NCBI GenBank assembly: GCA_008933995.1
Contig: WARS01000036.1
Span: 19,205,285 to 19,269,284 of the forward strand
From: Datnioides undecimradiatus
Lineage: Eukaryota > Chordata > Actinopteri > Lobotiformes > Datnioididae
DNA: 64,000 bases
Direction of reading: 5' to 3'
Shown: one piece after another, positions 50,081 through 63,359 of the stretch
Layout: every line of letters starts with the position of its first letter
How positions within the stretch are numbered: the first letter of the stretch is position 1
Made by a program: the position numbers and the translations under genes
The notes under the pieces: generated by a model
The model's database searches: none
What the model saw: only the letters and a program-made list of their open reading frames with translations
What the model was told of the DNA's origin: nothing

Positions 50081-52879
50081 GCAGAATTGACTCAACCCTC
50101 TAGTCGATCTCATATGATCTACATTTACTCCACTGTGGAAGCAATAGCTTAATAAATATCCTTTTATGACGCTACAGCATGCCAAAGCCAGATTAACCCA
50201 AAATTAACATATATCTCATATAATTAATTACATTTTAATTGTTATGGAGGAACAGCAGCTACACTGAGCTAGCAAGAGTACAAAAAACTATGTAGTATAG
50301 TGAAATATAACAGTCTGGAGTTAAATATCTGTGCATAACATATAATATTTTATTAAATTGCTGCTTTTCTTGTGTATTCCTTATGTCATAAGTGCACGGA
50401 TTAAGCACTGTAATGCAATAAAACAATGCTTTTCTTTTAAATATGGACGCTCTACCCACCTACGTACCTATACATACACCGAGCTCAACATATGCAGTTT
50501 AAATGCTTTATACTCTTTACATATGTAGACACACATGTGCACCCATGCATGTGTTTACAGTATGTATACAGTATGGCGCTGCTTCTATAGATATTCGTCT
50601 TAAATGGAAACGACCCCGTCCGCCTGACCGCAGGCGTCTCTCCGCTGCTCCGTGACATCTCGCCACGGGCCACGCTTTTCAAAGCAGGACCCTCGGCTCA
50701 TCGTGCGCAACAATGTGGGAGTGAACGGCCCAGTTCACCGGCTTTACCAGCGACGTGACCCCCTTTCCCCGCCCCGGTGGAGGCTGAGTGTGGGGAAGCA
50801 CCTCGCTGCTGCTCCACTCAAGGGTGTTTTATTCTAAATATCCCTGTTTCTTTACAGCACGGTGGCATAAACACTGTTATTCATCACATAAGCTCTTTAA
50901 AATGTCACCGGGGCCCACTGCAGCCTCTTCACAACAAGATGTAAAACAATGTGCTAGCAAGTGTTTTGTAATTGTAGTATATACTGGCATATAGTTCAGT
51001 GCAATGTTTGCATATTTATTTAAATTACATGTTGTGTGTAACTATATGTGATTAATGTTTAGTTTTCCATCCTTCTATCCATTTTTAACCCATTTATTGC
51101 GCCAAACGCTCACTATGACTGTAGTTTTTTCCATGATCCAAGCATTTAAAATGGAGTTTTTGTTTATTTTTGTGATTCATCTGGACACATGTAATAGTAG
51201 TCACAGTGTAACGGAGTTTATTTGATGGTGCAAATGTAGAATTTCTGTGTTTTAATTTAGGAATCAGAGATTTAATGCACATAAAAAGAACGTGCTTCAC
51301 GTTATATAAGAGGAAACTGTTTTCAAATTCAAATTCAAACAACTCAAAAACAAAATTGTGTATATATTCTTTTCATTACAATTAAACAACCATTTTATAT
51401 CAATAAAAAAAACACCAGATGAAACAAATTTGATTGAAAAAAATAAATAAATAAAAAGCATCTTAAATGGTCAAAACAAACACATTCATGAAATGACTGG
51501 GCGCTTTTTGGTTTATAAAGCTTTTAATGTGCAAAATATACTTTTTTTATTTTAGTTGTTCTGTAAATACATTATAGAGCTTCGCCATAAGGGCCAGTTT
51601 TAATGACATATCATCAGCGCTTGAATGAAAGAATGCAGTGATTTACACAAAAACATGTCGTTTAGTCCAAACATCGATTTGCTACTGCTATAAAACTTGT
51701 TTTTAGTTATATTTTAAACTATATGTTGCACTATAATACTGATGCATTATCTCCCCGCGCTGTTAAACAAACCTAATTTCTAATTTTTGCAAATCCTGGC
51801 CAGTGTTTCAGACGTCCTGCTGCTGAATTAATTTACAGTGTGAATATGACCAGGGGCCTAATCTCACACCTCGCTGAGCACATGCAGATGGGATTGAACT
51901 TGGATTATGAGGGGTGCTATCAACAGTTGGCTGTATCTGATGTTTGGTTATTATTTCCATTTTTATCGCCTGCTGCGGGGGAAAGATCAATAAGTGGGGA
52001 CACAGAGGATGCAGGAAGTTGACACTTCTGGTGTCGAGCGCTCAAACAAAACCGAGTGTGTTTTCTTTTTTTTCTTTCAAAGACAGTTTGTGCATGCAGA
52101 GGGCTCTCAGGTTAATGAAAATACCGGATGTCAGCACGAAAGCTCGGCAGTTCATCTCATTTTGTGTTCGGCCTTTGATGGATGTGTGCCGTGCATTGTT
52201 TTTGTCGCTCGGTCGCCGCGCGGTTTGTCATTGAGCTGAGGCCGCTGGTTTTAATTTATCAGGATATAGGCTGCCCCGATGGACGGGAAACTTTTTGAAA
52301 TATTATACCCACCAGAAGAAAAAAGGTTATTAATTCCATTAAAGTAATAAACTAATGACATTTTATTTTGAAACACTGATATCAGCTCTTACAGTGCATG
52401 AACCCATCACTGTGATGCAGGTCTATACCCACCAGCTAACAATGAGACCTAACTGACAAAGTAGATTAGTGTCCAAATGAGACGACTGTGGTAAATGAAA
52501 TTATCTTGTCTTTAGTCCAGAAGCTCCAAGTTGTGCCCAATTTTAAGACGTTAGCTTGTCTAACCTTCATGATATCTCGCTAATAACCGTAGTTTCTTTA
52601 CACGGGATGGATAAACTGACTGTGAGATGCAACGAACATTGTCAGTAGTGACGAGCTAACTGAGAGTCTTTTGGTTTCCAGCCCAAAAACGTCACTCTAA
52701 AGGCTAAAGACTTTTGAAAAACCCATTGCATGCTGGCTCTAGCTAACAGTAGACAACCTTTGCAACTAGCTTGTAATGTATAACCAGTGGGCAGTGGTCT
52801 GGGGATAAAGCAGGACACCATCCCCACTGTTCCCCAGGTAAAATGACCAAAATGCACCTCCCCCTTCATCACCCCTCTC

Positions 52880-53130
52880 TCTCCCATCTTAGGTCAGTGG
52901 GCCAGATGCTATCCTATCCAGACTGCAGCCTATAGCCTTTTAACAACTCAGGAAACCCCCCAAATACCCCCCCAAATCTGAAATCTTCCTTTTATTCTGT
53001 CTGTCTCTGCATCTTGTCCTGAATATCTTGCACAGATAGTTGGTGGAGAACAAAACCCGAGCTAAAATTAAAGTGAACTCACATTTACGAGATGCCAGAA
53101 ACACAAATGAGAGCTAATGCTGCTGCGTGT
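52880..53130. repeat. Teleost dispersed repeat copy
   Basis: Contains GTCAGTGGGCCAGATGCTAT, CCAGACTGCAGCCTATAGCC and GTTGGTGGAGAACAAAACCC followed by GAGCTAAAAT and GCCAGAAACACAAATGAGAG, all phrases of a family I know from other teleost sequence. The superfamily is not assigned. Confidence 0.55.
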
Positions 53131-53827
53131 GTCCCAGATGTGTTGATCTGCACCTGCTGCTACCATGTTTACAACATGTCAAGCTTTAAGTTAAATAGCA
53201 ACTTGTCATACGTTGTCATATGTGTTTGCATAGGTTACAAAAGGGCATGAATCAGCTGTGTGAGGCAGGCAGTCAGCAGCTAGCTACCAGCTGAGTTTAT
53301 ACAGAAGATGCTCTGAAGTTGACTGTTCTCAGTTTAATGCTGAAACATCCTGTTTGTTTCATTAAAGGGTCAAACTTTAAATAACTTGTGTGAAAACGAG
53401 CTGATTCCTTTGGCCATTAGGTTGTCCCAGCTAACAGCTGGTGTCTGAGCGGGAAGCTGAGCTGCAGAAACACCTTCGTTAGAGCGAGAAATCAGATGCA
53501 TGTCAAAGGTGTTTCTGTGCAGACAATGGTGAATCATTCATTTTCTGTCAAAAGACATATCTTGATTCACATTGCACGCGCCTGCATTCCCCACAGTGCA
53601 ACTCAACCACTGATAGCTGGGTCAGGGATCCAGGTGCTGTCATGAGCGCATGTAATGCACTCTGCAGGTTCTTGCAGCACAACCTTCAGGCACATCCAGA
53701 TCTGTGAAACCGACTTTGTTTCCCTCAACTCTCAGTATTGGTATTTGCTGTTAGCCAGGCTCTAGTTGTGTGTATCATCTGCATTTCAGCGTCTGCAGCC
53801 CGGTTGCTGGTGTGGTGAAGGTGCTAC

Positions 53828-53963
53828 CTGGAGAAGTGCTGCTGCAGTGTCACCATCTGCCGCCCACCCTGCTGAGACTTCGCCCTCTCCCTTCTCTCCA
53901 CGCCCAGATGTTGTTTGTTCTCCAGCTGGGGATTATTATTATGGATCGGTCTTGGTGGCGTAG
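53828..53963 (-). CDS. nckap5: nckap5 exon (136 nt), most upstream exon recognised
   Basis: Acceptor CTGCTCTCCCCTGCAG precedes 53963; donor TCCAG/GTAGCACC follows 53828. It enters with two bases of a split codon and leaves with AG. The frame reads TPPRPIHNNNPQLENKQHLG, then VERRERAKSQQGGRQMVTLQ and QHFS, joining MEETVR of the next exon. LQQHFS-MEETVR matches the family's LQQQFS-MEETVR. The first half is diverged from what I recall of mammals, so the acceptor could be slightly off, although it is a strong one. Confidence 0.8.
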
Positions 53964-55939
53964 CTGCAGGGGAGAGCAGTAAACACAGTGAGTTTGTTGT
54001 TAATCTCACACATTATAATCCCACTGATGATTTCAAAGAAACGGTGCATCTGTTCACTTCCTCGTTCTCCCTCCTGCAAAAGCACAGTTGGTTTGGAGAG
54101 AGATCAGAGGCGGGTGTGCAGCCCCCGCTCACCTCTCCTCCCTGCACCTCACACACTGTAGTTTTGAATTAGCGTCGACATGCGTGTTTTCCCCCACAGC
54201 TGACAGGCTGCGAGTTAGACAAACTGCCTGCTCATGACATTTAAGCAGGGGCCTGGGGCAAACTGTCATTTTGGAAACAAATACCTGTATATCTAAAAAA
54301 ATAAGTACACAAATAAATAAATAAAGGATGCCCTCATGCTGCTATTGTAACAAAAGTTCAGCTGTTGTTAATATTGTAATGATGTGACCTTACGGCTTGT
54401 CCTCTGGGCGTTTGCCTGTCTGAATATTATTCAGCTGATGTTGCTGCAGTTCATGTTCCTTCTGTGAACTGAGAATCTGATATGTTTGCATCAATAACTG
54501 TCAGCTGCACCCTGATAAACATGATGTTTACATATAATTCAAATCTGCGTGAAGAGCTTGACTCAAGTTGCACTCAATGCCACACGCGATTCAAGAAGGA
54601 CAGTCTTAAAAAACAATAAAACACGAGGCAAACGCAGCTGAACAGGGTGTGAGGTTAGATCAAATTAATCAAATGAGATCTTTAAATATAAACAATATGC
54701 AATGTTATATTCACTCATGTTAAACGTGAGCAGATAATACATGCATTTTATTTGCTGTTCACTTACATTCAGTGTGTTTAATATCTTTTCAGTTGTATGT
54801 TTTATAGGTCATACACTGCCGTCAAAGAACACGAGCAGGTTTTGATTGAGAATTAATTGATTAAGTAATTATTAATTTGACCAAAAATTGATTTAGGAAA
54901 GTGTTTTTGGTTTGCAGACCTGCTGTAACTATAGATAAATATGTATATTTACAGTGTTCATGCACAAATCGAGTGTTTCTGTGAATTGTGCAATGGAATA
55001 AATACTGACTGGTTAATGTAATAGATTACTTTATATACCCGAAGTGTGTGGTAGAGTGTATGTACATGTGTGTATTCAAAAGCTGTATAAACTGTATTTT
55101 TAATATTATAGCAGGCTCAATGACAGATTTAACTTTAACTATCAAAGACTTTACAACTTCAGCTTCTCCCTAAATGACTCTGTGCCTGTTGAGTACGTGC
55201 TTTACTGGGAATTTCCATGAAGAGGAGTCGGCTTCCTCTGCGGAGTGAGTCTATGCAGAGGTCAGCGCAGGTGTCAGTCACAGTGATAACGGCTCCTGCT
55301 CTAATTCAGAAATAATGAGTGTTCCTCGTCGCCTCTGGCTGCAGGTTTGTGACTCGTGTTACGCTCCATGACTTCCACCCCACCTCTCGGAGCTGCAGCG
55401 CAGGAATGAAAGCTGTTACTCCACGTCTCATAATTGCACTTGAGCAGAGCAATGTGCACAAACTGTTGTTTTTAAATATGCATGATTTAAATCTCCTGTC
55501 TGGCTGATTATCGACATGCATCGGCCGGTTTTGCTTCGCCAAAGGTCACAGCAGGTGAAGCTCAGCTGCAACATTAATGATGGTTCGGTTTGCTCCAAGT
55601 GTCCCGGGACGCCTCGTGCACAAACACAGAGTGAGAGTAAAGGTAACGCAGCTAAAATGAATGTTATCATTCACACCAGCACATCACATCACTACGGTAA
55701 CTCTGAGGTGGCTGCAGTTACTAAAACACCACAATTACTGGCACTGCTGCTACGACTTTAATGAAATTAGTTGCGTTAATACATGTGAACATATGCACAT
55801 GCTGACCTGGTGTGAACTCTACATGGTCAGTACTGCTCTGTACATACAAACACATATAAATACGGATGAGAACGTTGAAATAAATGTACTTCAGCATATA
55901 TTAATTAAGTGTACAGTAGAAAGACAAACAAAGCACAAG

Positions 55940-56400
55940 TAAATACTTTTCAGGACACTGTCTACTTGTACTTCACTACATTTTAAAGAGAAATATTGTA
56001 TTTTTTTAGCTTTAGTTACTTTTATATTAAGTTTTTTCAACATAGACGTATGAAGAGCTTCTAAGATATGATGCTACCCAACGGTTAATTCGAGTACAGC
56101 TGATTAACTCCAAACATTTCATGGTTCCGGCTTCACAAATGTTAATTATTTAAGTATTTTTTAATGGTTTCTACTGTCTGAAACTTTTCAATATCTTGCA
56201 AAACCAAACATTCAGTCTATTATTGGAGACAATAACTTGTCCATAATTAAAATAATCGTTGATTGCAGAAGTAAGAAGAAGTAAAATAAAATCTTATCCT
56301 CAACCAACTTGAAACAGTAAAATCCTGCTGTTACATGAATGCATCTGTAAATGTTTAATGCTATAATAAGACAATAACACGTTTAATACTTCACTGCAGA
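55940..56400. repeat. Teleost hAT-type MITE, truncated
   Basis: ACTTGTACTTCACTACATTT, AGAGAAATATTGTATTTTTT, AGCTTTAGTTACTTT and further right AACAGTAAAATCCTGCTG..TACATGAATGCATC follow, in order, a short DNA element very common in teleosts. Its AAAAGTAC..GTACTTTT-type ends are missing or degraded. Confidence 0.6.
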
Positions 56401-58496
56401 AGATTTCACTAATTAAACTTTGTTAAAATGAAGACTTGTTTTCCTGTTTCCGAGCTGAAACAGACGCGTGGTAGCGCTCCGTCCAGGGGGTCACACCTGC
56501 TCACATTCCCAATTAACGTCATCTAATTAATGGCGTATTCTGAGACGCATTCATCACTTTTCAATCATGTTAACACAGACGTGAGGACACCCACACTTGG
56601 CAACATCTCCCCACGCTTTGCAAACAGAAGATGAGACATCGGGGTCACTGCAAGAGGTCGCTTAATTAACAGTCAGTGGATATTTTAATAATCAGAGCAG
56701 ATCTGGGAGCTAGTTTGAAAATGAACACATGTTAGTCATGCCTAAGTGACTGCAGTTGCTAAATTGAGACAAATATAATTAACACAAAGTTAATCCTGAA
56801 GCATCCTTCATGCCAGAGACAAAATACACCCCAGAAACGATCAGGTCCTCGTTTACTCAACATGAATTCCTATTTATTTTCTTTAAGAGGATGAATGTGA
56901 TCCGATTTTGTTTCTGCAAACACGCTGAGTAACGGCAGGTTTGCACTTCAGCTCAGAGGGGAGAGTCTTTCCTTTCCTCCGATGCAAAGTCAAGGAGAAA
57001 CCCGTTAAATCATACGAAGAGGAAAAACTGCAGAAACTCCAACGTGAACTGATTTTTGTGGTGTGTTCAGGGTGTTAATCGTCAAAGTGGGAATTCGAAG
57101 GACCGGGCAAAGGGTGTGAAGTTTGAGTCAGCACTACCATCTAGTGGTGTTTGCTGGTTACTACCAGAGTCAGGGTGAGGGGTGGGGGAATCACCGCACG
57201 GTTCATACGTGGAAATCAGAGGGTAAGAGTCCGTCTGTGACCATGGAAACAGTAACATCAACACAAAGGTCTGTGCTGGTGTCAAAGATGAACTTTCAGT
57301 CTCAACTCTGAGGCAAACATGGCTGAAACGTCCTGGATACAAAGATAGTTCCTTCACACTGAGGCCTGTTGGCAGTGAATTTGTTTATTTCCTTAAATCT
57401 GTCGGTCTTTTGGCTCATAAGTCGGTTCTGCAGACACGTCAGTATCTTATCAGTGTCATACATTTCCTGATATGCACAGACACGTAAACTGTCATTTTCC
57501 TGCTGTGTAGTGCAGATAAAACGCTCAGTATGTGATGAAACACTCTCTGGGTGCAGAGAGCTTGCTCCTTATTGACGGACGTCAAGCTATTTCTTATTTT
57601 CATTAACATTAAACACACAGTGCTGATGTTTATTTAGCTCCTTATTTCATTTCTGCTTATTCTTCATTTTCTCAGAGTTTATTATTATCGGTTGCCTCAT
57701 ATACAGTATATTAAGTTATTTAATGTGTCAGGTAAACAGTAATACTTCAGGTAAAGCCTCCTGAGCACCTTTCCACTGTCGTATTGATATAAAAATCGAT
57801 GCACACAGAAAATGTCTTTTAATAATGCCTTTAAAGCTCAGGCTCCACATCTGAAACATCAGACCGATGCTATTTAAGAGAACAATCGGGTGTGATGCTG
57901 TGACTCCTGAGGATCTGCTCTGCAAAACACAGGGCAAAGCTAAGACGGAGAGGACAATGGACACATGAAAATAAGTGTATGAGGCGCTTCTTACACACCT
58001 TATTTATACACTGTTACTCTGCATCGCAGCAGGGTTTTCATGGATGCGTCCACAAGAAGTCTGCTGCTCTGATTTATTAACAGTCTGACTGCTGCAAGGA
58101 ATTGTGGGACAGCATTAGCTCCTTCTCTTTCATAAGAGAAGGCTGAAGGAGTTAACAAAGGAAGTATTAAAGCACCTTTGTTTATCACTCAGAGGATTCA
58201 GCCCGCTCTTATCATGGCCGCCACTCATTTCACTCAGTTAAGATCCAACCTAAGCCTGAAAATACTCGATTACACTCACCGTCTGCTGACACTTAATGAA
58301 CTGTCTTTACGTTACAGCTGTGGTTTTCTTGCAACGACAAGTCAAAATGTAGAAATGCCAGACCGTGCAGCAGGAACCGGATCTATTGTTTGACTTTACT
58401 CTAGAACAAACCGCCTCAGCAACAGCACGCTGAGAGGTTCCTGCACAATCGAACTGGATAACAGCCGTGCTAATGAATGAATCAAACTACATTTAT

Positions 58497-58740
58497 TTAG
58501 ATTAAACTAGATTAGATTCAGCTTCACTGTCATTGCGAAGGTACAAGGCAAATGAAATGCAGTTAGCATCTAATCGAAGGTGCAAAACAACAGCATTATG
58601 TACAGAAGGTATAGGTATATAGTCTAAAGAGCTACAGCATGACTGATACTAGAATGTACAGTATGCACAGATGATTTATGTGCAATATGCAGAATATGTG
58701 CAGGATGTTTAGTGTGTGAAGCTGGTTGTGTGCAAAACTA
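58497..58740 (+). repeat. Teleost retroposon fragment (SINE/LINE tail type)
   Basis: TTAGATTCAGCTTCACTGTC, ATTGCGAAGGTACAAGGCAA and ATGAAATGCAGTTAGCATCT, then GTGCAAAACA.., match in order a retroposon-like repeat seen throughout fish genomes. The right part holds short TATGTGCA-type repeats. Confidence 0.6.
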
Positions 58741-58797
58741 CAAAGTGTTTCCCCTCAGGAGCTGTGTTTTTGTTGAACGCTCCCTTTAACATTTCTA

Positions 58798-58814
58798 TTT
58801 TTTTTTTTTTTTTT
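58798..58814. repeat. Poly(T) run
   Basis: Seventeen T in a row. It may mark the A-tail of a retroposon on the minus strand, but no element body was recognised next to it. Confidence 0.9.
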
Positions 58815-60539
58815 GCATCAGTAAAAGTTCATTTTGACCATGACTGTGCTCCTCAGTAGCTGGCCAGCAGATGGAGTTCTTCACTCATTTTGCATCGCCT
58901 GAACGCATCACCTGTTTCATAAGTGTGTCACAGAGAGAGAAAGAGAGAGAGATGACGAGGAAACAGTAGACGATGCACCTGTCCGCCTCAAACCAGAGGT
59001 ACAGTCAGCTGAGTCACATGGTCTCTCTTTACAGGAGTCATGTGACCTTCTCTTCAGCGGTAATGCATTGTAATTGTAAAACACGTTAAGCTGAAATGAT
59101 CTGTTCTGAAAAATGGTTCTAATCTTAACAAACACATCCTGGAAAAAGTTGGAAATATACAAATTTAACGTGTGTTCATAGAAAGAAGCGTTGGATCCTG
59201 AATAAGAAACGTCCCAGTGACAGTCTGTAGTTTCTCATTGTGCACTGAGAATTAGAGAGTGTCACTTATTGAGTAGCAGACATCTCATTTAGAAATAAAA
59301 CCCGTCAAATACGCCCACGGTGGTGATGTTTCCACAGATCAGCCTCTTCTTTGTGTCCCCGAGGATGTGCAACAACGTCGAGCACAGATTTACACACTTT
59401 GCTGCAACGGGCAGCTTGTAAATGTGCGGCATTGTGCAGCCATGACACTGATTGGTCCCCCAGCCTCTCTTCAACACACACAGTGAAGAGCAGTTCTTTG
59501 GACAACATCTCACCAGTGCAGCGCTCTCACAGCGGAGGTTTTGTTTTGCTGGCGCTCGGTAAAAACAGTGGCAGGTTTCACTCATTCACGCGCCTCGGCC
59601 GGGGAGCGGAATAAAGACTGTCACTCACAATGGAGGCGTGAATATAAAGGGTTTAAACAGCGACGCAGAGAGAATTCAGTCTAAAAAGCATAAAAAATCC
59701 AATGACTGATGCAGATTGCACACAAAATTCAGCATTCATACTGTAAAAACACTATATATGTATTAATGTGAGTGTATTTATGTCACTTAATATTTCCCTG
59801 AATGTAAAATGAAAAGTGCCAGCCTACTTCCGACTCCTAATTTAAATGATAAAAAGGCAAAACTGCTTCCTTTCTCAGTGAAATAGATTAAAACAACAAT
59901 GCAAAAATGATCATTTGTGGTTTTTGGTGGGGGAACGTGCTTTAAACGTTCTTTGATGCACAACTGTTTGCTGAGTCTTGATTTAAAGCAAAGTTGCAGG
60001 ATGTAAAACCATCGTGCTTTTGACTTTCCGAAGGTGGGAAATGGAAAAAATGACACAGTCCTCGGGGGAAAATAAGAAAAAGGTTCAATATGTGAAGGGA
60101 GCGGATTGCTGTTCACTGAAAACCTGCTCACTGACCCAATCTGGCAACACAGCCACAGACGCCACACACAAATACGGCCCACAGTCTTGATGCTAAAGCT
60201 AAGCTAGCCTCGTTTTGAGACTTACTCTCCTGTTTTGCACATATTTTGCTCATTTCCATCCCTAAATATGCGGCATGTGTCCTCAGAGTGCTGATGATTT
60301 TGGTTTTAGCTGCCTTGCGTCTTCCTCCTGTGTGCTTTGAGCTCTCTCAGGCGCAACGTAAAAACCTTCTGAAGACAGGTTCTTCTATATTTAGACATCC
60401 TGAATTATTAAGTCATAAGGACTTGCGGGGAGAGCTTGCATCGAATTACAGGTTAAAACGCCCTTCTGAAAACAGCAATATTACCCGCATAACGCATTTA
60501 AACACTTCCTGTTACCTTTTAAAACAATTAGCTCATAGC

Positions 60540-60880
60540 TCTTGTGGCTGCAGTCTAAATGAATTGGCTTGAATCACCTCCCTTCCATTAGCAGACATCA
60601 TCCAGTCTGCATTAGAGCCTTTATTACACATCCTAATGCAATATGAGAGCTATTAATGCATCTCCATGCCGGTCTGACATTAATTCACTTTTCAATCACG
60701 GCGACTCCAACGCAGTCGCAAACAAAGCTCGCATGTGTTTACTTGGGGACCTTTCAGAGAGGAAAGCGCTCCAGTGTAAATAGTGTAATTACATGTCTTC
60801 CTTTTGGGTGGGTGGGAGGGGAAATTGGTATAATCAAGGCAGCAGTTCAGCCTCTGGCATTGATGTTGGAATGAATTAGG
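60540..60880. promoter_or_regulatory. Candidate conserved noncoding element
   Basis: Repeat-free DNA with clustered homeodomain-type sites (CATTAGC, GCATTAATAG/CTATTAATGC, ACATTAATTC, TGTAATTACA) and CAATCAC. Impression only. Confidence 0.3.
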
Positions 60881-62655
60881 ACAGGAGCACGCTGAGATTT
60901 TGCCCCCTGGGTATTTAATGAACACATACTTGTACCCCAAATCACATCCTGCTGATATAACTGGCGAGCCGGGCTTGTAACTTCGGCGTGCAACTCGCAG
61001 TGGGAAATGAGCGATGCGGGAAATGCGGCTTTTAAAAAGGGAACCGCTGGTCCTTTTTACACTTGTGGATGTAAATCTCAGGCTGATAACACAGGCAGCA
61101 GCTCACACCAGGTGAATAAACAACTCTGCGCATTAAATCATGTGCGTTACATATAGTTTTTTTACTTTTATAGCATCCTATCGTCTCATGTTCAAGTCGA
61201 GGAGAGTCTACAGTCGTGCTGCAGCTCTGACAGGCTTGTTTCTTTGAGGGAAAGGTCATCATAATTAAACTAATAGGTATAATGCTAACTAATCACCACA
61301 TTAGCTTAGCACAGAGGTGTGTTTGTTACCTTTGCAGGTGTTTGTTTTAGTGTGTGTTTTAGTACGGGATACATTTAAAGTTAGTACAGTTTATCCTCTG
61401 GGGAGCAGAGTCATGGAGGTAATTCATCAAATATTTGTGGAAATATGTCAAACGCTGCACAAAATTCAGTGCCAACAGATAAAACAACCTGTCCCAGGAT
61501 CGCCAATATAGTCAGAATTGAATCTAAGTACCAACATTTCATAATCAATGTAACAGCTGCAATCAAATTTCACTTTACTTGATTTTGCAAATTCTAATTT
61601 GACAGGTCAGTCGGCTTCATCCTCTGGGGACCATGAAAGCCTGTATGCACTTTGCAATGCACGGTAGATATTAATGTCTGCACCACTCCTACAGTCACAC
61701 CATCAATATATCAATATAGATAAAAGGACAGGTTCAGTCCACAGCATAAAAACAACATATTACAACATCTGCAATAACATCTGCCACTCTTAGAAGAAAA
61801 CAAATTCACGTTATTTTAGTAATTTTAGCTTCCACAGACGCTGAAATAATGCTGAAAACAAACAATATTACTAACAAATGATGCTACAACTGGAATCAGT
61901 CACTTCACAAACAACAAGTGAGATAATGAATCGATGAGAAAATAAAATAAAAGCTGATGGGAAAATATCTAAATGTTCAAAAAAACAATATAACTAAGCT
62001 AATAACGTCTACCTGAGGCCAGTATTTCAGAGGGTTTTTCATTTATCTAACAAACATGGAGATTTTATGCATCCCTCCCTGCTTTCATTCCATAAATAGT
62101 CCTTGGCTGAGATATTTTTAGCACAAAGATATTTTTTTATGCGTCCTTGATGTTTGCAAAGGTTCTCACTCACTGAAATGCTGTTACCATTCTGTCGCTC
62201 CCCGCCTCTAATCTGGCTCTGCAGCAGATTTTCATGGAGCAGTCGATGTTTGATGAAGAGCTATTTATTGCAGATTGTTGGATTTTTTATATAATTACTT
62301 TAACTTTTATTTATTCGGGGAGTGATTCAGCTGAGAAACACACGCTCATTGCTCAGCTCCAACATGCTGCACACTGATAACTCAACTCAAACACATATAT
62401 GATAGAGGACGAGGTCAATACTAGTATTGATAGTGTTAAAGTGATTTGTGAGTGGGTGATGTTGTGTTTCCCTCCTACTGTTGCTACGAAATAGTAATAT
62501 TTCACATTTCATCTATCAATTATCATTTGTAAACCATAGTTTTGATCATTGAATATATAGGTAAAGTGGAAATGACATTTAAATTAGGACAACTTATGTG
62601 AAAATGATCCATCACTCATTGAGAAAACACACAATTATCATCCGACTCTGCAGCT

Positions 62656-62886
62656 CTACTGAGCTTTTTAGCCTTCTTTAGCTCATTATTTTGGTTGCGC
62701 AGCCCACAGATATACTGAGCGGTTCACTCTGAGGCAGCCATTGCAGTATTAACCTGCTATACAGGACGTTCCCATCTTTAACTGGCAGAGTTAGCAGCTA
62801 GCTGGGAGCAGAGTGGAGCGTTTGGCAGCTTAAGAACTGGATATTTCACTCCTAAACCTAATCTGAGCTAAAACTCCAAATAAATG
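62656..62886. repeat. Teleost dispersed repeat, fullest copy
   Basis: GAGCTTTTTAGCCTTCTTTA, GCTCATTATTTTGG, GTTAGCAGCTAGCTGGGAGC, AGAGTGGAGCGTTTGGCAGC and ATATTTCACTCC are successive phrases of the family seen in pieces at 31.3, 47.2 and 53 kb. Confidence 0.6.
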
Positions 62887-63359
62887 TACGTTTTGTTTGA
62901 TTATGCTTTGATGAAACAGAGAACTTTTTGCTAACGTGTTAGCAATGACAGTGCATCTAAGTGCCTGGTTTCAGGTTGTTGTGCAGTTCCTTTCACTCTT
63001 TAATTCTTGACTTTTTGCAGTAAGAAAGGCGCAGGCGTTACCAATAACTTTAGCATTTATCGTGTTATTGCACTGGCCTGCTGAGTCATTGTTATAATAC
63101 CTGTTAGCTTGTTCAAACCTTAATTAAGACGCTGCCAAACTGTGAAACCAGTTGTGGTGAGATTGCACAGGCAACATAAACTGAATGGGGCTACGGTTTG
63201 ATTAACATGTTCATTCAAGTGTGATTGCACAAAGTTGGACTCAGGGGCCCACATTTTAGGAAACAATGCTGTAGTGGTAGATAAACCATGATAAAGTCTA
63301 CTTTACAGTTGCCCCAATGTGCATGAAACCCCTCTAGGGTTCCTAACGTGACGCAGTGC

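Larger units (their letters stand above)
46101..53827 (-). other. nckap5: nckap5 intron, 7.7 kb
   Basis: No exon was recognised. It holds an ATT microsatellite and two dispersed-repeat fragments (listed), a G-run near 49328-49340, and conserved-looking noncoding DNA around 51780-52250. Confidence 0.7.

Noticed and set aside
57082-57357. 91-codon minus-strand frame
   Set aside because: No family features and no splice sites fitting the nckap5 phase; it also overlaps a plus-strand frame.
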